Source: Phenylobacterium sp. NIBR 498073
GTDB lineage: Bacteria > Pseudomonadota > Alphaproteobacteria > Caulobacterales > Caulobacteraceae
NCBI RefSeq assembly: GCF_027286305.1
Contig: NZ_CP114599.1
Coordinates: forward strand, 2,294,001 to 2,358,000
Length of the DNA stretch: 64,000 bases
Reading direction: 5' to 3'
The position numbers were made by a program, and so were the translations under genes. Position 1 is the stretch's first letter, and the number at the start of each line of letters is the position of its first letter. Positions 28,413-39,007 of this stretch are shown here, in pieces. Below the pieces are notes generated by a model, which saw only the letters and a program-made list of their open reading frames with translations, did no database searches and was not told the DNA's origin.

Positions 28413-29744
28413 ATGAAGAGCGTTAGTTTGATGCCGCGTATCGCCATGGCCGCGCTGGCCTGCGCCCTGGGCCTCGCCCATGTCCCGGCCCAGGCAGAGA
28501 CCTTCGTCAGCGAAGCGGTGCGCAGCCGCACGATCAATGTCCCGAAGAACAAGTCGCTGTCTTTTCGGCTGGATGGACCGGCCTCCAAGATCGTGGTGGC
28601 TCAACCCGACACTGCGCAGATCGTGGCCACCACCGACCGCAGCTTTTATGTGCGCGGCAAGACCTTGGGCGCCACCAACCTGCTGATCTACGGCCAGGGG
28701 GGCGCGCTGCAGGAAGTGGTCGACGTGCGGGTCGGCTACGATGCCGAGGCCCTGCAGTCGGACCTGGCGGCCGCCATCCCCGGCGAGGTCATCAAGGTTC
28801 GCAATCTGGGCGAAGGCCTGCTGCTGACGGGCGAGGTCTCAACGACCGCCGTCGCCGCGAAGGCCAAGACCCTGGCCGACAAGTTCGCGCCTGAGAGCAT
28901 CACCAGCGCCCTGACCGTCCGCGCCTCGCAGCAGGTGATCCTGGAGGTCCGGGTGCTTGAGGCCGGCCGTTCGGACCTGAAGGACATCGGCTTCAACCTG
29001 GCCGCCACCGACGGGGTCAATTTCGCGCTGGCCACCGGTTCGGGCCTCATCGGGCCGAGCACGCCGCAAGGGGTGCTGCAGGTCCGCGGCTCGATCGGGT
29101 CGGTCGACATCGACCTGATGCTGCAGGCGCTGGAGGAGAAGGGCGTCGTGCGCACCCTGGCGCGGCCGAACCTGGTCGCGCTGTCGGGCCAGAAGGCCAG
29201 CTTCCTGGCCGGCGGCGAGTTCCCGTTCCCGGTGCCGAACGGCCGAGACACGGTCTCGATCGAATTCCGCGAGTTCGGGGTGAAGCTCGATTTCGAGCCC
29301 GTGGTGCAGGACAACGGTCTGATCCGGCTGCTGGTCGCGCCTGAGGTCAGTGCGCTGGACACCCGCGCCAACCTGCGGCTGAACGGGATGGAGGTGCCCT
29401 CGCTGACCGTTCGGCGCGCGGCCACGACTGTGGAGCTGAAGTCCGGCGAGAGTTTCGCGGTCGCGGGCCTGTTCCAGCAAGACTACGCCAATGCGATCCG
29501 TCAGCTGCCGGGGATCGGTCAGGTGCCGGTGATCGGTTCGCTGTTCCGATCGGCGCGCTGGAAGCGCCAGGAATCGGAACTGGTGATCATCGTCACGCCG
29601 CGCCTGGCCACCGCTGAGGACCTGACCGGCGAGACCCGGATCATGGCCGGGCGGGAAACCAATCCGATCGACCTGATCCTCCTGGGCATGGCGCTCGACA
29701 AGCCGTTGTCGGCGCCGGTCGGGACAGGTCCGGCAGGACAGTAA
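28413..29744 (+). CDS. cpaC: Tad pilus secretin CpaC (RcpA)
   Basis: Outer-membrane secretin that forms the exit channel for Tad pili. 443 aa from the ATG at 28413. It has a signal peptide (about 1-28), a pilus-assembly N-terminal domain (about 35-105, with SFRLDGPASKIVVAQPDTA), a BON-like module (about 110-165), and the secretin C-terminal domain (about 215-420) with ARPNLVALSGQKASFLAGGE and VPVIGSLFRSARWKR. No lipobox is visible. cpaB is immediately upstream and cpaE follows after 23 nt. The cpaD gene that usually separates cpaC and cpaE is absent. Confidence 0.93.
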   Translation: MKSVSLMPRIAMAALACALGLAHVPAQAETFVSEAVRSRTINVPKNKSLSFRLDGPASKIVVAQPDTAQIVATTDRSFYVRGKTLGATNLLIYGQGGALQEVVDVRVGYDAEALQSDLAAAIPGEVIKVRNLGEGLLLTGEVSTTAVAAKAKTLADKFAPESITSALTVRASQQVILEVRVLEAGRSDLKDIGFNLAATDGVNFALATGSGLIGPSTPQGVLQVRGSIGSVDIDLMLQALEEKGVVRTLARPNLVALSGQKASFLAGGEFPFPVPNGRDTVSIEFREFGVKLDFEPVVQDNGLIRLLVAPEVSALDTRANLRLNGMEVPSLTVRRAATTVELKSGESFAVAGLFQQDYANAIRQLPGIGQVPVIGSLFRSARWKRQESELVIIVTPRLATAEDLTGETRIMAGRETNPIDLILLGMALDKPLSAPVGTGPAGQ

Positions 29745-29767
29745 CGGGTGAGTTCGAGGTCGCAGTC

Positions 29768-30954
29768 ATGACCCATTGGAGCCTTCTTGGCAGGCGCGTT
29801 CTGGCGGTGGGACCCGGTCTCGCGCCGCTGGCGCGTGGACCGTTGTTCGGCGCGGCGCTGGAGAGCGCCGGGCTGGAGCGACTGGCCGAGGCCAGGAGAG
29901 CCGCGGTCGATCTGGCGCTGGTCGATGTCGACGCGCACGAGCCGCGGGCGTTGACGGCGGCGCTGGACGCCCTGGCCGCGTCGGGACAGGCGCCGCCGGT
30001 GTTGCTGGTCGGGGCGAGACTGCCCGCCGGCCTGGTGCGTGCGGCGATGCGGTTGCCCCAGTCCGACGTGCTGGAGCCGCCCTACAGCGACGACCAGGTG
30101 CGCGAGGCGGTGTTCGGCCTGCTGGACGCGGCCGGCGCCGAGGCCCCGGCTGCGGCGGAGAGCACGTCGCGCTGCTGGTCGGTCGTCGGCGCGGTCGGCG
30201 GGGCCGGGGCGACGACCCTGGCGATCGAGTTCGCAGCGCTGCTGGCCGCGCGGGCCAATCGCGACCATGCGGTCTGCCTGATCGACCTGCATCTCGCCGA
30301 CGGGGCGGCGGCCGCCTATCTCGGAGCCGCGGCGGCCATGGGATTGGCCGAGTTCGGTCCGGCCGCCGAGCGCATGGATGCGGCGCTGCTGGCGGCGTTC
30401 ACGACGCCGATCGCCAAGGGCCTCGACCTGCTGGCCTGCCCGCGCGATCCGCTCGCCTTCGAGCAGATCTCCAAGGACGCGGTGCTGCGGATCCTTGAGA
30501 TCGCCTGCGAGGCCTATGAGTTCGTGATCATCGACATGCCCCGGCATCGTCGTCCGTGGACGCTGGAAGTCCTGGCCGGGTCCGACGAGATCTTCGTGGT
30601 CTCGGAGCTGACGGTGCCGGCGCTGCTGGCGGCGCGGGCGCTGGCTGGCGAGATCGAGGCCGGTCTTCCGGTCGGCGTGCGGACCCGCATCATGCTCAAC
30701 CGGCTGGCCAGCCGAATGTTCGGGCCCGCGCCCTCAATGGCCGAGGCCGAACGGGCGTTGGAGCGCAAGGCCGAGGCCGGGATCTGTTCCGATTGGGAGG
30801 CCGCCGCCGCCTCGGTGAACCTGGGCGGGCCGATCAGCCAGCATCGTCCGAAGTCCAAGATCGTCAGGGACGTGGCGGGTGTCGTCGACCGGCTGCTGGG
30901 CGTCCAGACGCCGGCCGCGCGGCGCAGCGGCTGGCGCCCGCGGAGGGCCGCCTG

Positions 30955-30955
<1 letters not shown>
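29768..30955 (+). CDS. cpaE: Tad pilus localisation ATPase-like protein CpaE (TadZ)
   Basis: MinD/ParA-like protein that positions the Tad machine at the pole. The 395-aa product has an N-terminal atypical receiver-like domain (about 8-122) without a clear phosphoacceptor set, and a P-loop domain from about 135. The deviant Walker A motif reads GAVGGAGATT (141-150): both the signature lysine (normally KGG) and the P-loop lysine (normally GKT) are missing, so ATP hydrolysis is doubtful. FEQISKDAVLRILEIACEAY and YEFVIIDMPRHRRPWTL mark the Walker B region. Its stop overlaps the cpaF ATG by 1 nt. Confidence 0.9.
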
Positions 30956-32321
<1,366 letters not shown>

Positions 32322-32322
<1 letters not shown>

Positions 32323-33284
32323 TGTCGTTCGACGCGACCTCGGTCTACCTGGTGCTGGTGTTCGCCGCGGTGTTCGCTGCGGCGCAGGCTGCGGTCGGCC
32401 TGCTGCGTACCGCGAAGGTCAAGCAACAGGTCAACCGCCGGCTGCTGGTCGCCGAGCGGACCGGCGGCGGCATCGCCGAGCTGGTGGTAGAATTGCGCAA
32501 GCAGCGCGGGCTCAACGCCGCCGGCGACGCACGGGGCGGCTGGGCCTGGCTGAGCGAACTCGTCATCCGTTCAGGCGTCCCCTATGACGGGCGGCGCTGG
32601 CTGGCGGTCGTCGCGGGCCTGACGCTGGTCGGCGCGATCCTCGGCTTCGCCGGGACGCGGCAACTGCTGATGATCCCGGTGGGCGCGGCGTTGCTCGGCC
32701 TGGCGGGCCCGCTCGGATATCTGAAGTTCAAGGCCGATCGCCGCGCGGTGGCGCTGGGCCAGCAACTGCCGCAGGCGCTGGAGATCATCGTCCGCAGCCT
32801 GGAGGCCGGGCACCCCGTGCCGACCGCCGTGGCCCTGGTCGGGCGCGAGATGCCTGATCCGATCGGTTCGGAGTTCGGCATGGCGGCCGACGAGATCGCC
32901 TATGGGGCGACGCTGGAACAGGCGATCAACCGGATGGCGGCGCGTTGCCAGCATGCCGACGTCGACCTGTTCGCCGCTACTGTCCGGCTGCAGGAGAAGG
33001 CCGGCGGAAACCTGACGGGACTGCTCAAGCTCAACGCTGCGACGGTGCGCGACCGGCTGCGCATGCGCCTGAAGGTCAAGGCTGCGACCGCCGAGGGGCG
33101 GGCCTCGGCGTTGATCCTGACTGCCGCGCCGTTTCTGGCGACGGGCGCGATCATGCTGTTGTCGCCGGAATTCTACGGCGAGGTGATCCACCTGCCGATG
33201 GTGCGCATCGGCCTGATGGTGATCGGCGGCTGGATGCTGATCGGCAACCTCGTCATGCGCAAGATGATCGATATGCGGATCTGA
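32322..33284 (+). CDS. tadB: Tad pilus inner-membrane platform protein TadB (CpaG)
   Basis: Inner-membrane protein of 320 aa from the ATG at 32322 (MSFDATSVYLVLV). One N-terminal helix (about 6-26), a pair of helices (about 90-130), the cytoplasmic T2SSF domain (about 145-270, PQALEIIVRSLEAGHPVPTA and LEQAINRMAARC), then two C-terminal helices. It forms the platform with TadC against the CpaF ATPase. The start overlaps the cpaF stop by 1 nt; tadC follows after 2 nt. Confidence 0.93.
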
Positions 33285-33286
33285 CC

Positions 33287-34240
33287 ATGGACCTCGCCCA
33301 GATCCAGAACCTCGTGACCCTGGCGGCCTTCGCCCTGCTGGCCGTCGCCGCGCTCGGCGGGGCGGCGGTGATGGCCGGGGAAATGCGCTTACGGGCCCAG
33401 CGCCGCGCGCGCTTCCAGTCCCCGGGCGCGGCGACCTCGGCCGGTCCGCACGCGATCGGCCAGGGACGACTGGTCGGCCGGCTGAGCAGCGGGGTGAAGC
33501 GCCTTGGACAGCAGGCTGCGATCCGCGATCCTTCGCAGGTCTCCGAGCTTCGCATGCGGCTCACCCGGGCCGGCTTCTTCAACCGTGACGCGGCGATCTA
33601 CTATTTGGGCGCCCGCGCGGCAGCCCTCGCCGTCGCGACCTTGGCCGTCGTCACGGTGTTGCCATTCGCCCTGCAGGGCGGCGGCGTCGGCGCCGTCGCG
33701 GTGGCCTGCCTGTTTGCGGGGGTCGCCCTGCTGGGCCCCGACCAGGTGCTGAAGGCGCGTCAGAAGAACCGCGAGCTGGAATATTCCGACGGCTTTCCGG
33801 ACCTGCTGGATCTGCTGGTGGCCTCGGTGGAGGCCGGCCTCAGCCTGGATGCGGCCGTCGCGCGCGTGGCCGACGAGCTCGTGCGCCGCTATCCGCGCCT
33901 GACCATCCACCTGCGGATGCTGACCCTGGAGCTGCGGGCTGGCAAGGCGCGCAAGGACGCCTGGTCCTCGTTCGCCGACCGGCTCGGGATCGACGACGCC
34001 CGCGCCCTGGCGACCATGCTGCGCCAGGCCGAGGAAATGGGCACCAGCCTGGGCGAGACCCTGTCGGTGTTCTCGCTCGACATGCGCGCCAAACGGATGC
34101 TGCGGGCGGAGGAGAAGGCGCTGGCGCTGCCGGTCAAGCTGACCGTGCCGCTGATCCTGTTCATCTTCCCGTGCCTGATCGGGGTGCTGATGCTGCCGGC
34201 GATCGCGCGGATCATTCAGACGTTGGGCCCTGGCCAGTAG
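33287..34240 (+). CDS. tadC: Tad pilus inner-membrane platform protein TadC (CpaH)
   Basis: Inner-membrane T2SSF-domain protein, 317 aa from the ATG at 33287 (MDLAQIQNLVTLAAF). Helices are at about 7-30, 105-125 and 130-150, the T2SSF domain at about 165-290 (SDGFPDLLDLLVASVEAGLS, EEMGTSLGETLSVFS), and a final helix at about 285-312. It pairs with TadB. This is the last gene of the Tad set; purC begins 71 nt later with its own probable promoter. Confidence 0.93.
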   Translation: MDLAQIQNLVTLAAFALLAVAALGGAAVMAGEMRLRAQRRARFQSPGAATSAGPHAIGQGRLVGRLSSGVKRLGQQAAIRDPSQVSELRMRLTRAGFFNRDAAIYYLGARAAALAVATLAVVTVLPFALQGGGVGAVAVACLFAGVALLGPDQVLKARQKNRELEYSDGFPDLLDLLVASVEAGLSLDAAVARVADELVRRYPRLTIHLRMLTLELRAGKARKDAWSSFADRLGIDDARALATMLRQAEEMGTSLGETLSVFSLDMRAKRMLRAEEKALALPVKLTVPLILFIFPCLIGVLMLPAIARIIQTLGPGQ

Positions 34241-34254
34241 CGTTCCGGGGTGGC

Positions 34255-34295
34255 CTTACGCGTGCAATAGGCTAGAGAGCCGCTTCAAGCTCTAG
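34255..34295 (+). promoter_or_regulatory. Candidate purC promoter and leader hairpin
   Basis: GCTAGAGA (34271-34278) resembles the Caulobacter -10 GCTANAWC; a weak -35 (TTACGC) lies upstream. The same bases pair with a downstream copy (CTAGAG at 34272-34277, CTCTAG at 34290-34295) to form a small hairpin shortly before the purC start. Confidence 0.3.
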
Positions 34296-34311
34296 GACGC
34301 GGATCACCCCC

Positions 34312-35283
34312 ATGGACAAGACGGCTCTGGCTCGCAACGCTCACCGCGTTCTGCGCGACGCGATCATTCCCGAGCTGCCGAACCCCTATTACGGGAAGGT
34401 GCGGGACAACTACGACCTGCCGGACGGCCGGCGGATCATCATCGCCAGCGACCGGATCAGCGCCTTCGACCGCATCCTGGCGGCGATCCCGTTCAAGGGA
34501 CAGGTCCTGACCCAGACGGCGCGCTTCTGGTTCGAGAAGACCGCCGACATCTGCCCGAACCATGTGCTGGCCTATCCCGACCCGAACGTGGTGGTCGGCC
34601 GTCGGCTGGACATCCTGCCGGTCGAGATCGTGGTGCGGGACTATCTGGCTGGAACCACCGGAACCTCGATCCTGACGCTCTACAAGAAGGGCGAGCGGGA
34701 GATGTACGGCCACCGCCTGCCGGACGGCATGGCCGACAATCAGAAGCTGCCGCACCCGATCATCACCCCGACCTCAAAGGCGTTCGACGGTGGCCACGAC
34801 GAGCCGCTGACGCCGGTGCAGATCGTCGCGCAGGGGCTGCTGACGGCCGAGCAGTGGAACACGCTTTCGAAGTACGCCCTGGCCCTGTTCGCGCGCGGCC
34901 AGCAGATCGCCGCCGAGCGCGGCCTGATCCTGGTCGACACCAAGTACGAATTCGGCGTCGACGCCGAGGGCCAGATCATCCTGGCCGACGAGATTCATAC
35001 GCCGGATTCCAGCCGCTACTGGTTCGCCGAGAGCTACCAGCAACGCTTCGCCGAGGGCAAGCGGCCCGACAGTTTCGACAAGGACTTCGTGCGCGCCTGG
35101 GTGGCCGAGCGTTGCGATCCGTACAAGGATCCAATCCCGGAAATCCCGGCCCAGATGCTCGTCGATACGGCGGCCGTCTACATCCAGGCGTTCGAGACCA
35201 TCACCGGCCAAACCTTCGAGATCGACGAAAGCGACGAGCCGGTGCTGGACCGCGTGCGCCGTAACCTGGCGCAGTTCTTCTAA
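34312..35283 (+). CDS. purC: Phosphoribosylaminoimidazole-succinocarboxamide synthase PurC
   Basis: Purine pathway enzyme that joins CAIR and aspartate with ATP to give SAICAR. At 323 aa it belongs to the longer form (E. coli PurC is about 237 aa). The conserved nucleotide-binding start is [28 protein letters not shown] (residues about 25-52, given here in pieces: GKVRDNYDL and ASDRISAFD). [13 protein letters not shown] and the active-site segment [14 protein letters not shown] are also present. It is a single-gene unit between the Tad genes and a convergent DUF3667 gene 7 nt away. Confidence 0.96.
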   Translation: MDKTALARNAHRVLRDAIIPELPNPYYGKVRDNYDLPDGRRIIIASDRISAFDRILAAIPFKGQVLTQTARFWFEKTADICPNHVLAYPDPNVVVGRRLDILPVEIVVRDYLAGTTGTSILTLYKKGEREMYGHRLPDGMADNQKLPHPIITPTSKAFDGGHDEPLTPVQIVAQGLLTAEQWNTLSKYALALFARGQQIAAERGLILVDTKYEFGVDAEGQIILADEIHTPDSSRYWFAESYQQRFAEGKRPDSFDKDFVRAWVAERCDPYKDPIPEIPAQMLVDTAAVYIQAFETITGQTFEIDESDEPVLDRVRRNLAQFF

Positions 35284-35290
35284 GGCTCCG

Positions 35291-36427
35291 CTAGCCGGCC
35301 ACGCCGAGCATCACGACGGCGGTGAGGAACAGCGACAGCGCCAGGCCGCAGAACAGCAGCAGCATGGCCGTGCGCCAGAGCGCCGAGAGCGTCGACAGGC
35401 CATAGGCTCCCTTGACCTGGGCGAACATGTGCACGGGCGCGGCCACCGTGGCCGCGAGCAGGGCGAGCGCAGCCAGCGCGCCGCCGAAGCGCATGAGCCC
35501 GGCGGTGAGCATGATCAGCATGGCCATGAAGGTCAGCGAGTAGAGTACGAAGACCCCGTGGTCGTAGAGCGTGAAGCCGCGCTTCCAGAGGAAGAGCAGG
35601 GCCACGAAGGGGATCGAGATCGGGATCAGCAGGAACGAGAATTTGTAGAAGGTCTGCTGTAGCTTGTAGAGCGTCAGCTCCGGGTTCTGCAGCTTCTTCG
35701 TCAGTTTCTTGTCGAGGTGCTTGTCGCCGGTGTTGACCTTGAGGTCGCCGTTGGCGACGGCCTCCCGCAGGGTGTCGGCCAGGCTAGCGCCCATGACCGC
35801 GACGTTGGGCGCAGTCGGCGACTTCTCCATTGCTGCATCCGCGGCCTTTTCAGCTTCCCGGGCCTTGGCCAGCCGCGCCTGGAGTTCGGCGCGGGTCGCT
35901 GTCGAGGCGGGGTCGTCGCCCTTAGAGGCGTTCTCCAGCGCGACCTCGGCCTGCACGACCGCGTTGGTGGCCATCATGTAGGTCGTGCCGGTGGAGGCCG
36001 GACCGCTGGCGGCGTCGCGCACGGCGGTTTCGGCCGCCTGGATCTGCGTGTTCACCGGCATGAAGCTCAGGATCATGAACATCACGAACACGGTGAAGAG
36101 ATACATCGCCAGCGGCGAGACATAGCGTGTCCGCTTGCCGAGCACCCATTCGCGGGTCAGACGGCCGGGATTGGCGATCAGCAGCGGCAGGGTTCGCCAG
36201 ATCCGGCTGTCGAAGTGCATCACCCCGTGCAGGATCTCTTCGCCCAGGTGCAGCAGGGTGCGGTGGGTGTGGGCCGGCTGGCCGCAGTTCGAACAAAAGC
36301 GGCCGCTGACGTCGGCGCCGCAGTCGTCGCAATGATGGCTGTACTCGCCGGCCTTGCCGGCCGGCTTCTCGATGGCGGCGGTCAGCACCGCGCCCGTCAC
36401 CGCCCCGCCTGTCGAGTCCACGTCCAT
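35291..36427 (-). CDS. DUF3667 domain-containing membrane protein with zinc ribbon
   Basis: A 378-aa protein from the ATG at 36427 (GGAG upstream; a TTG at 36448 is less likely). Near the N-terminus is a four-Cys zinc ribbon (Cys33, Cys36, Cys45, Cys48), followed by the DUF3667 segment (LLHLGEEILHGVMHFDSR and LTREWVLGKRTRYVSPLAMY) and a transmembrane helix. A long hydrophilic coiled-coil-like insert (about 125-230, Ala/Glu/Lys-rich) separates it from three or four C-terminal helices. Function is unknown; the family is often called YckC/zinc-ribbon membrane protein. Not obviously linked to its neighbours. Confidence 0.87.
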   Translation of the reverse strand: MDVDSTGGAVTGAVLTAAIEKPAGKAGEYSHHCDDCGADVSGRFCSNCGQPAHTHRTLLHLGEEILHGVMHFDSRIWRTLPLLIANPGRLTREWVLGKRTRYVSPLAMYLFTVFVMFMILSFMPVNTQIQAAETAVRDAASGPASTGTTYMMATNAVVQAEVALENASKGDDPASTATRAELQARLAKAREAEKAADAAMEKSPTAPNVAVMGASLADTLREAVANGDLKVNTGDKHLDKKLTKKLQNPELTLYKLQQTFYKFSFLLIPISIPFVALLFLWKRGFTLYDHGVFVLYSLTFMAMLIMLTAGLMRFGGALAALALLAATVAAPVHMFAQVKGAYGLSTLSALWRTAMLLLFCGLALSLFLTAVVMLGVAG

Positions 36428-36481
36428 CGCCGGCTCCAGCTCCCCCAAACGAGAGTGTTAGACCGGTTCGAGCCGGCGGCG

Positions 36482-37084
36482 CTAGGCCGCCAACTCCTCC
36501 TCGACCTGATCCAGCCGCTCCTTGCCGAAGAACATCTCGTCGCCGACGAAGAAGGTGGGAATTCCGAAGGCGCCGCGGGCCGCCGCCTGCTCGGTGTTGG
36601 CCATCAGTTCGGCCTTCACGTCAGGGTCCTGGGTCGCCTCGAGGATCGCCTTGGCGTCGAGACCCGCCTCGGCCAGCGCAGCGGCCACAACCTGCGGGTC
36701 GTCCATCTTCAGGCCGCGCTCCCACATCGCGGCCATGACCGTGTCGAGATAGGTTTGTTCGACTCCCAGCCGACGCGCCGCCACCAGACCGCGCATGATC
36801 AACAGGGTGTTGACCGGGAAGTGCGGATTGAACTGGTAGCGGTCGAGCTTGTGCCTGGCCACGAAGCGTTTGGTCTCAAGCGCCTCGTAAGCGAGTTTGC
36901 CCTGAACGTCTCCAAAGGCGGTCATCGGCGCCTGGTTGCCGGTGATCTTGAAGATCCCGCCCAGGAGACAGGGCGTCAGCACCACCTGCGCCCCGGTGCG
37001 CCGGGCGATGTCCTGCAACACCGTGTAGGCCAGGTAGGCGTTCGGACTACCAAAGTCGAAGATGAACTCGACGGTCTTGGTCAT
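36482..37084 (-). CDS. 2-hydroxychromene-2-carboxylate isomerase-like (DsbA/GST-kappa fold)
   Basis: A 200-aa thioredoxin-fold protein of the HCCA isomerase/GST kappa group, known for a glutathione-dependent step in aromatic degradation. The active-site serine is Ser13 in FDFGSPNAYLAY; no CxxC is present. The late motif GAFGIPTFFVGDEMFFGKERLD is the family's cis-Pro region (shown as GIPTFFVGDEMFFGKERL). The start at 37084 is fixed by strong family similarity; the frame beyond is part of the adjoining SDR. The SDR gene lies 10 nt upstream on the same strand, so both are cotranscribed. Confidence 0.92.
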   Translation of the reverse strand: MTKTVEFIFDFGSPNAYLAYTVLQDIARRTGAQVVLTPCLLGGIFKITGNQAPMTAFGDVQGKLAYEALETKRFVARHKLDRYQFNPHFPVNTLLIMRGLVAARRLGVEQTYLDTVMAAMWERGLKMDDPQVVAAALAEAGLDAKAILEATQDPDVKAELMANTEQAAARGAFGIPTFFVGDEMFFGKERLDQVEEELAA

Positions 37085-37094
37085 GGGGCGTTCC

Positions 37095-37820
37095 TCACCA
37101 GGTCTCGGTCCACGGGCGCAGATCCAGTTCGTGCGTCCAGGCCGAGCGTTGTTGCTTGTGCAGCCAGACATAGTTCCTGGCGATCTCATCGGGCTTGAGG
37201 ATGCTGTCGCCCTCCAGCCGAGCTTCCAGGTCGGGGATGTTGGCGCGGGAGAAGACCCCGTCGATGGAGCCGTCGACCACGACGTGGGCGACGTGGATTC
37301 CCTGTGGCCCGAGCTCGCGGGCGGCCGACTGGGCCAGGGCCCGCAGGCCATGCTTGGCGGCGGCGAAGGCGGAGAAGCCCTGGCGTCCGCGCAGCGAGGC
37401 CGAGGCCCCGGTGAAGAGGATCGTGCCGCGGCCGCGGGGCAGCATCACCCGGGCCGCCTCCCGTCCGGTCAGGAAGCCGGCGAAGCAGGCCATCTCCCAG
37501 ACCTTGTGGAAGACGCGCGAAGTCGTGTCGGTAAGGCTGAAGCGGACGTTCGCGCCGATGTTGAAGACGACGACCTCCAGCGGACCGACCTCGGCCTCGA
37601 TCTTGTCCACGAGGGCGATCATTTCCTCTTCGGAGCGGGCGTCGACGCCATAGGCGCGGGCCTTGCCGCCGCCGTCGCGGATCGATTGGGCGAGCTCCTC
37701 CAACTGCTGCAGATTGCGGGCCCGCCGCGTGATGCAGACCTCCATGCCCTCGGCCGCGAAGGCGCGGGCTATCGCTCCGCCGACGCCGTCGCCGGCGCCG
37801 ACCACCAGACAGGCCGCCAT
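37095..37820 (-). CDS. SDR family protein lacking the catalytic tyrosine
   Basis: Short-chain dehydrogenase fold, 241 aa. The dinucleotide motif is GAGDGVGG (residues 8-15), and the NAG-like motif reads FNIGAN. At the catalytic position the usual YxxxK is FAAAK (Phe152, Lys156), with Ser140 nearby, so the classical proton donor is missing. I recall this subgroup as recurrent in proteobacteria, so the change is probably not an error. It precedes the isomerase gene by 10 nt and is divergent from the HxlR regulator, whose binding region it shares. Substrate unknown. Confidence 0.88.
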   Translation of the reverse strand: MAACLVVGAGDGVGGAIARAFAAEGMEVCITRRARNLQQLEELAQSIRDGGGKARAYGVDARSEEEMIALVDKIEAEVGPLEVVVFNIGANVRFSLTDTTSRVFHKVWEMACFAGFLTGREAARVMLPRGRGTILFTGASASLRGRQGFSAFAAAKHGLRALAQSAARELGPQGIHVAHVVVDGSIDGVFSRANIPDLEARLEGDSILKPDEIARNYVWLHKQQRSAWTHELDLRPWTETW

Positions 37821-37843
37821 GGCTCGTCCCCCATCAGTTTATT

Positions 37844-37874
37844 TTCTGGACGGACCATGGTATCGATTCTGGAC
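37844..37874. promoter_or_regulatory. Direct-repeat operator candidate between SDR and HxlR genes
   Basis: TTCTGGAC occurs at 37844-37851 and again at 37867-37874, a 23-nt period (about two helical turns). It sits in the 80-nt gap between the divergent SDR and HxlR starts. A dimeric regulator such as the adjacent HxlR protein could bind here and control both directions. Confidence 0.45.
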
Positions 37875-37900
37875 TTGGTCAATGGCGGATGGAGCCGGCG

Positions 37901-38404
37901 ATGAAATGGGACGAGCTGAGCCGGGAGCCGTGCTCTGTGGCGCGGTCCGTGGCGGTGATCGGCGACCGCTGGACGCTGCTGATCCTGCGCGACTGCTTCC
38001 TGGGCGTGCGGCGGTTCGAAGCGTTCCAGGAACGCCTGGGCATTTCACGCACCATCATCGCCGACCGGCTGAAGGTGCTGACCGATGAGGGCGTGCTGGC
38101 CAAAACGGCCTATCAGGACCGTCCGGTGCGGCACGAGTACCGGCTGACCACGAAGGGCCTGGAACTCTATCCGGTGATCCTGGCGATCGTCAGCTGGGGC
38201 GACCGGCACTACGACGATGGGCGCGGTCCACCCATCCTGCGGCGGCACAAGGCCTGCGGCTGTGATTTCCAGCCGGTGATGACCTGTTCCGAATGTGGTG
38301 AGCAGGTGGAGGCTCGAGCGGTGGAGGCCCGGATGCGGGAGGCTTTACCGTCGGATCCGCAATTTCCGCTGCGAGGCGCGGACGATCTCCCCGGCCAAAA
38401 GTGA
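37901..38404 (+). CDS. HxlR family transcriptional regulator with C-terminal Cys cluster
   Basis: Winged-helix regulator of 167 aa. The HxlR domain (about residues 10-100) shows CSVARSVAVIGDRWTLLILR, FLGVRRFEAFQERLGISRTI and VRHEYRLTTKGLELYPV. Cys11 sits at the position used for redox sensing in some members. The C-terminal extension has Cys119, Cys121, Cys129 and Cys132 (CGC and CSEC), a small zinc-ribbon-like cluster. The ATG at 37901 has GGAG 6 nt before it; an ATG at 37889 is also in frame. Divergent from the SDR/isomerase pair, which it probably regulates. Its last 60 nt overlap a convergent gene. Confidence 0.92.
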   Translation: MKWDELSREPCSVARSVAVIGDRWTLLILRDCFLGVRRFEAFQERLGISRTIIADRLKVLTDEGVLAKTAYQDRPVRHEYRLTTKGLELYPVILAIVSWGDRHYDDGRGPPILRRHKACGCDFQPVMTCSECGEQVEARAVEARMREALPSDPQFPLRGADDLPGQK

Positions 38405-38929
38405 GGCAAGTGGACGAGGCACGTATCCCGTGACGAACTGATCACTGTTGCCCACCCGCGCGAAGACGCAAGCCCAGTACCTGACTTCGGAGTCCTCCCA
38501 GGGAAGGGGAACGGGCGGCGCCTGCCCGAAATCGATAAAGCCATTGCCGCCGCAACTGACGACGTTCTGAATCATGAGATGGCGGATTTCGTCGTAGCGG
38601 ATTGATCTAGTGCGCCACCGGCCGACTTCGAGGCGCTGAGGTAAGAGGCGCAGTTTCATAGGCGCGTCGTTCAAACAGTCATCCAGAATTGAGACCAGAT
38701 AGGCGAGTGCGCAGGTAAGGGCTGGGTAGGAAAGGCCACCGACAAGGCCATACACACGCACCCCGGCGAAGCTGGATAGCACTGCGATAAAGACGACTAT
38801 CCCCGCCATAGGAGAGCGAAGTCGGCCCAACCGCCCTCGTCGGTTTGGATTGAAGTCACGGTAGCGAATTTCGACGCTACCGTCGGGCCAGGTCGTCTTC
38901 TTCCAGGCCGCTGCCTCGACCGTCTCCAT
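38345..38929 (-). CDS. Hypothetical membrane protein (PH-like)
   Basis: A 194-aa protein I do not recognise. A charged N-terminus (residues 1-40) is followed by two hydrophobic segments (about 42-60, MAGIVVFIAVLSSFAGVRVY, and about 62-84). A soluble domain with alternating strands follows (KLRLLPQRLEVGRWRTRSIR, then FIDFGQAPPVPLPWEDSE), resembling bacterial membrane-anchored PH-like proteins. Base composition is visibly lower in GC than the neighbours, which suggests acquisition or relaxed selection. Its 3' end overlaps hxlR by 60 nt in the convergent orientation. Confidence 0.65.
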   Translation of the reverse strand: METVEAAAWKKTTWPDGSVEIRYRDFNPNRRGRLGRLRSPMAGIVVFIAVLSSFAGVRVYGLVGGLSYPALTCALAYLVSILDDCLNDAPMKLRLLPQRLEVGRWRTRSIRYDEIRHLMIQNVVSCGGNGFIDFGQAPPVPLPWEDSEVRYWACVFARVGNSDQFVTGYVPRPLASLLAGEIVRASQRKLRIRR

Positions 38930-39007
38930 TCACCGCCTCACCTGGTCACCACAGACTGCATGCTGCGCAATCTCGGGTGAAGAACAAGGGGGGAACTTCG
39001 GCGGCCT

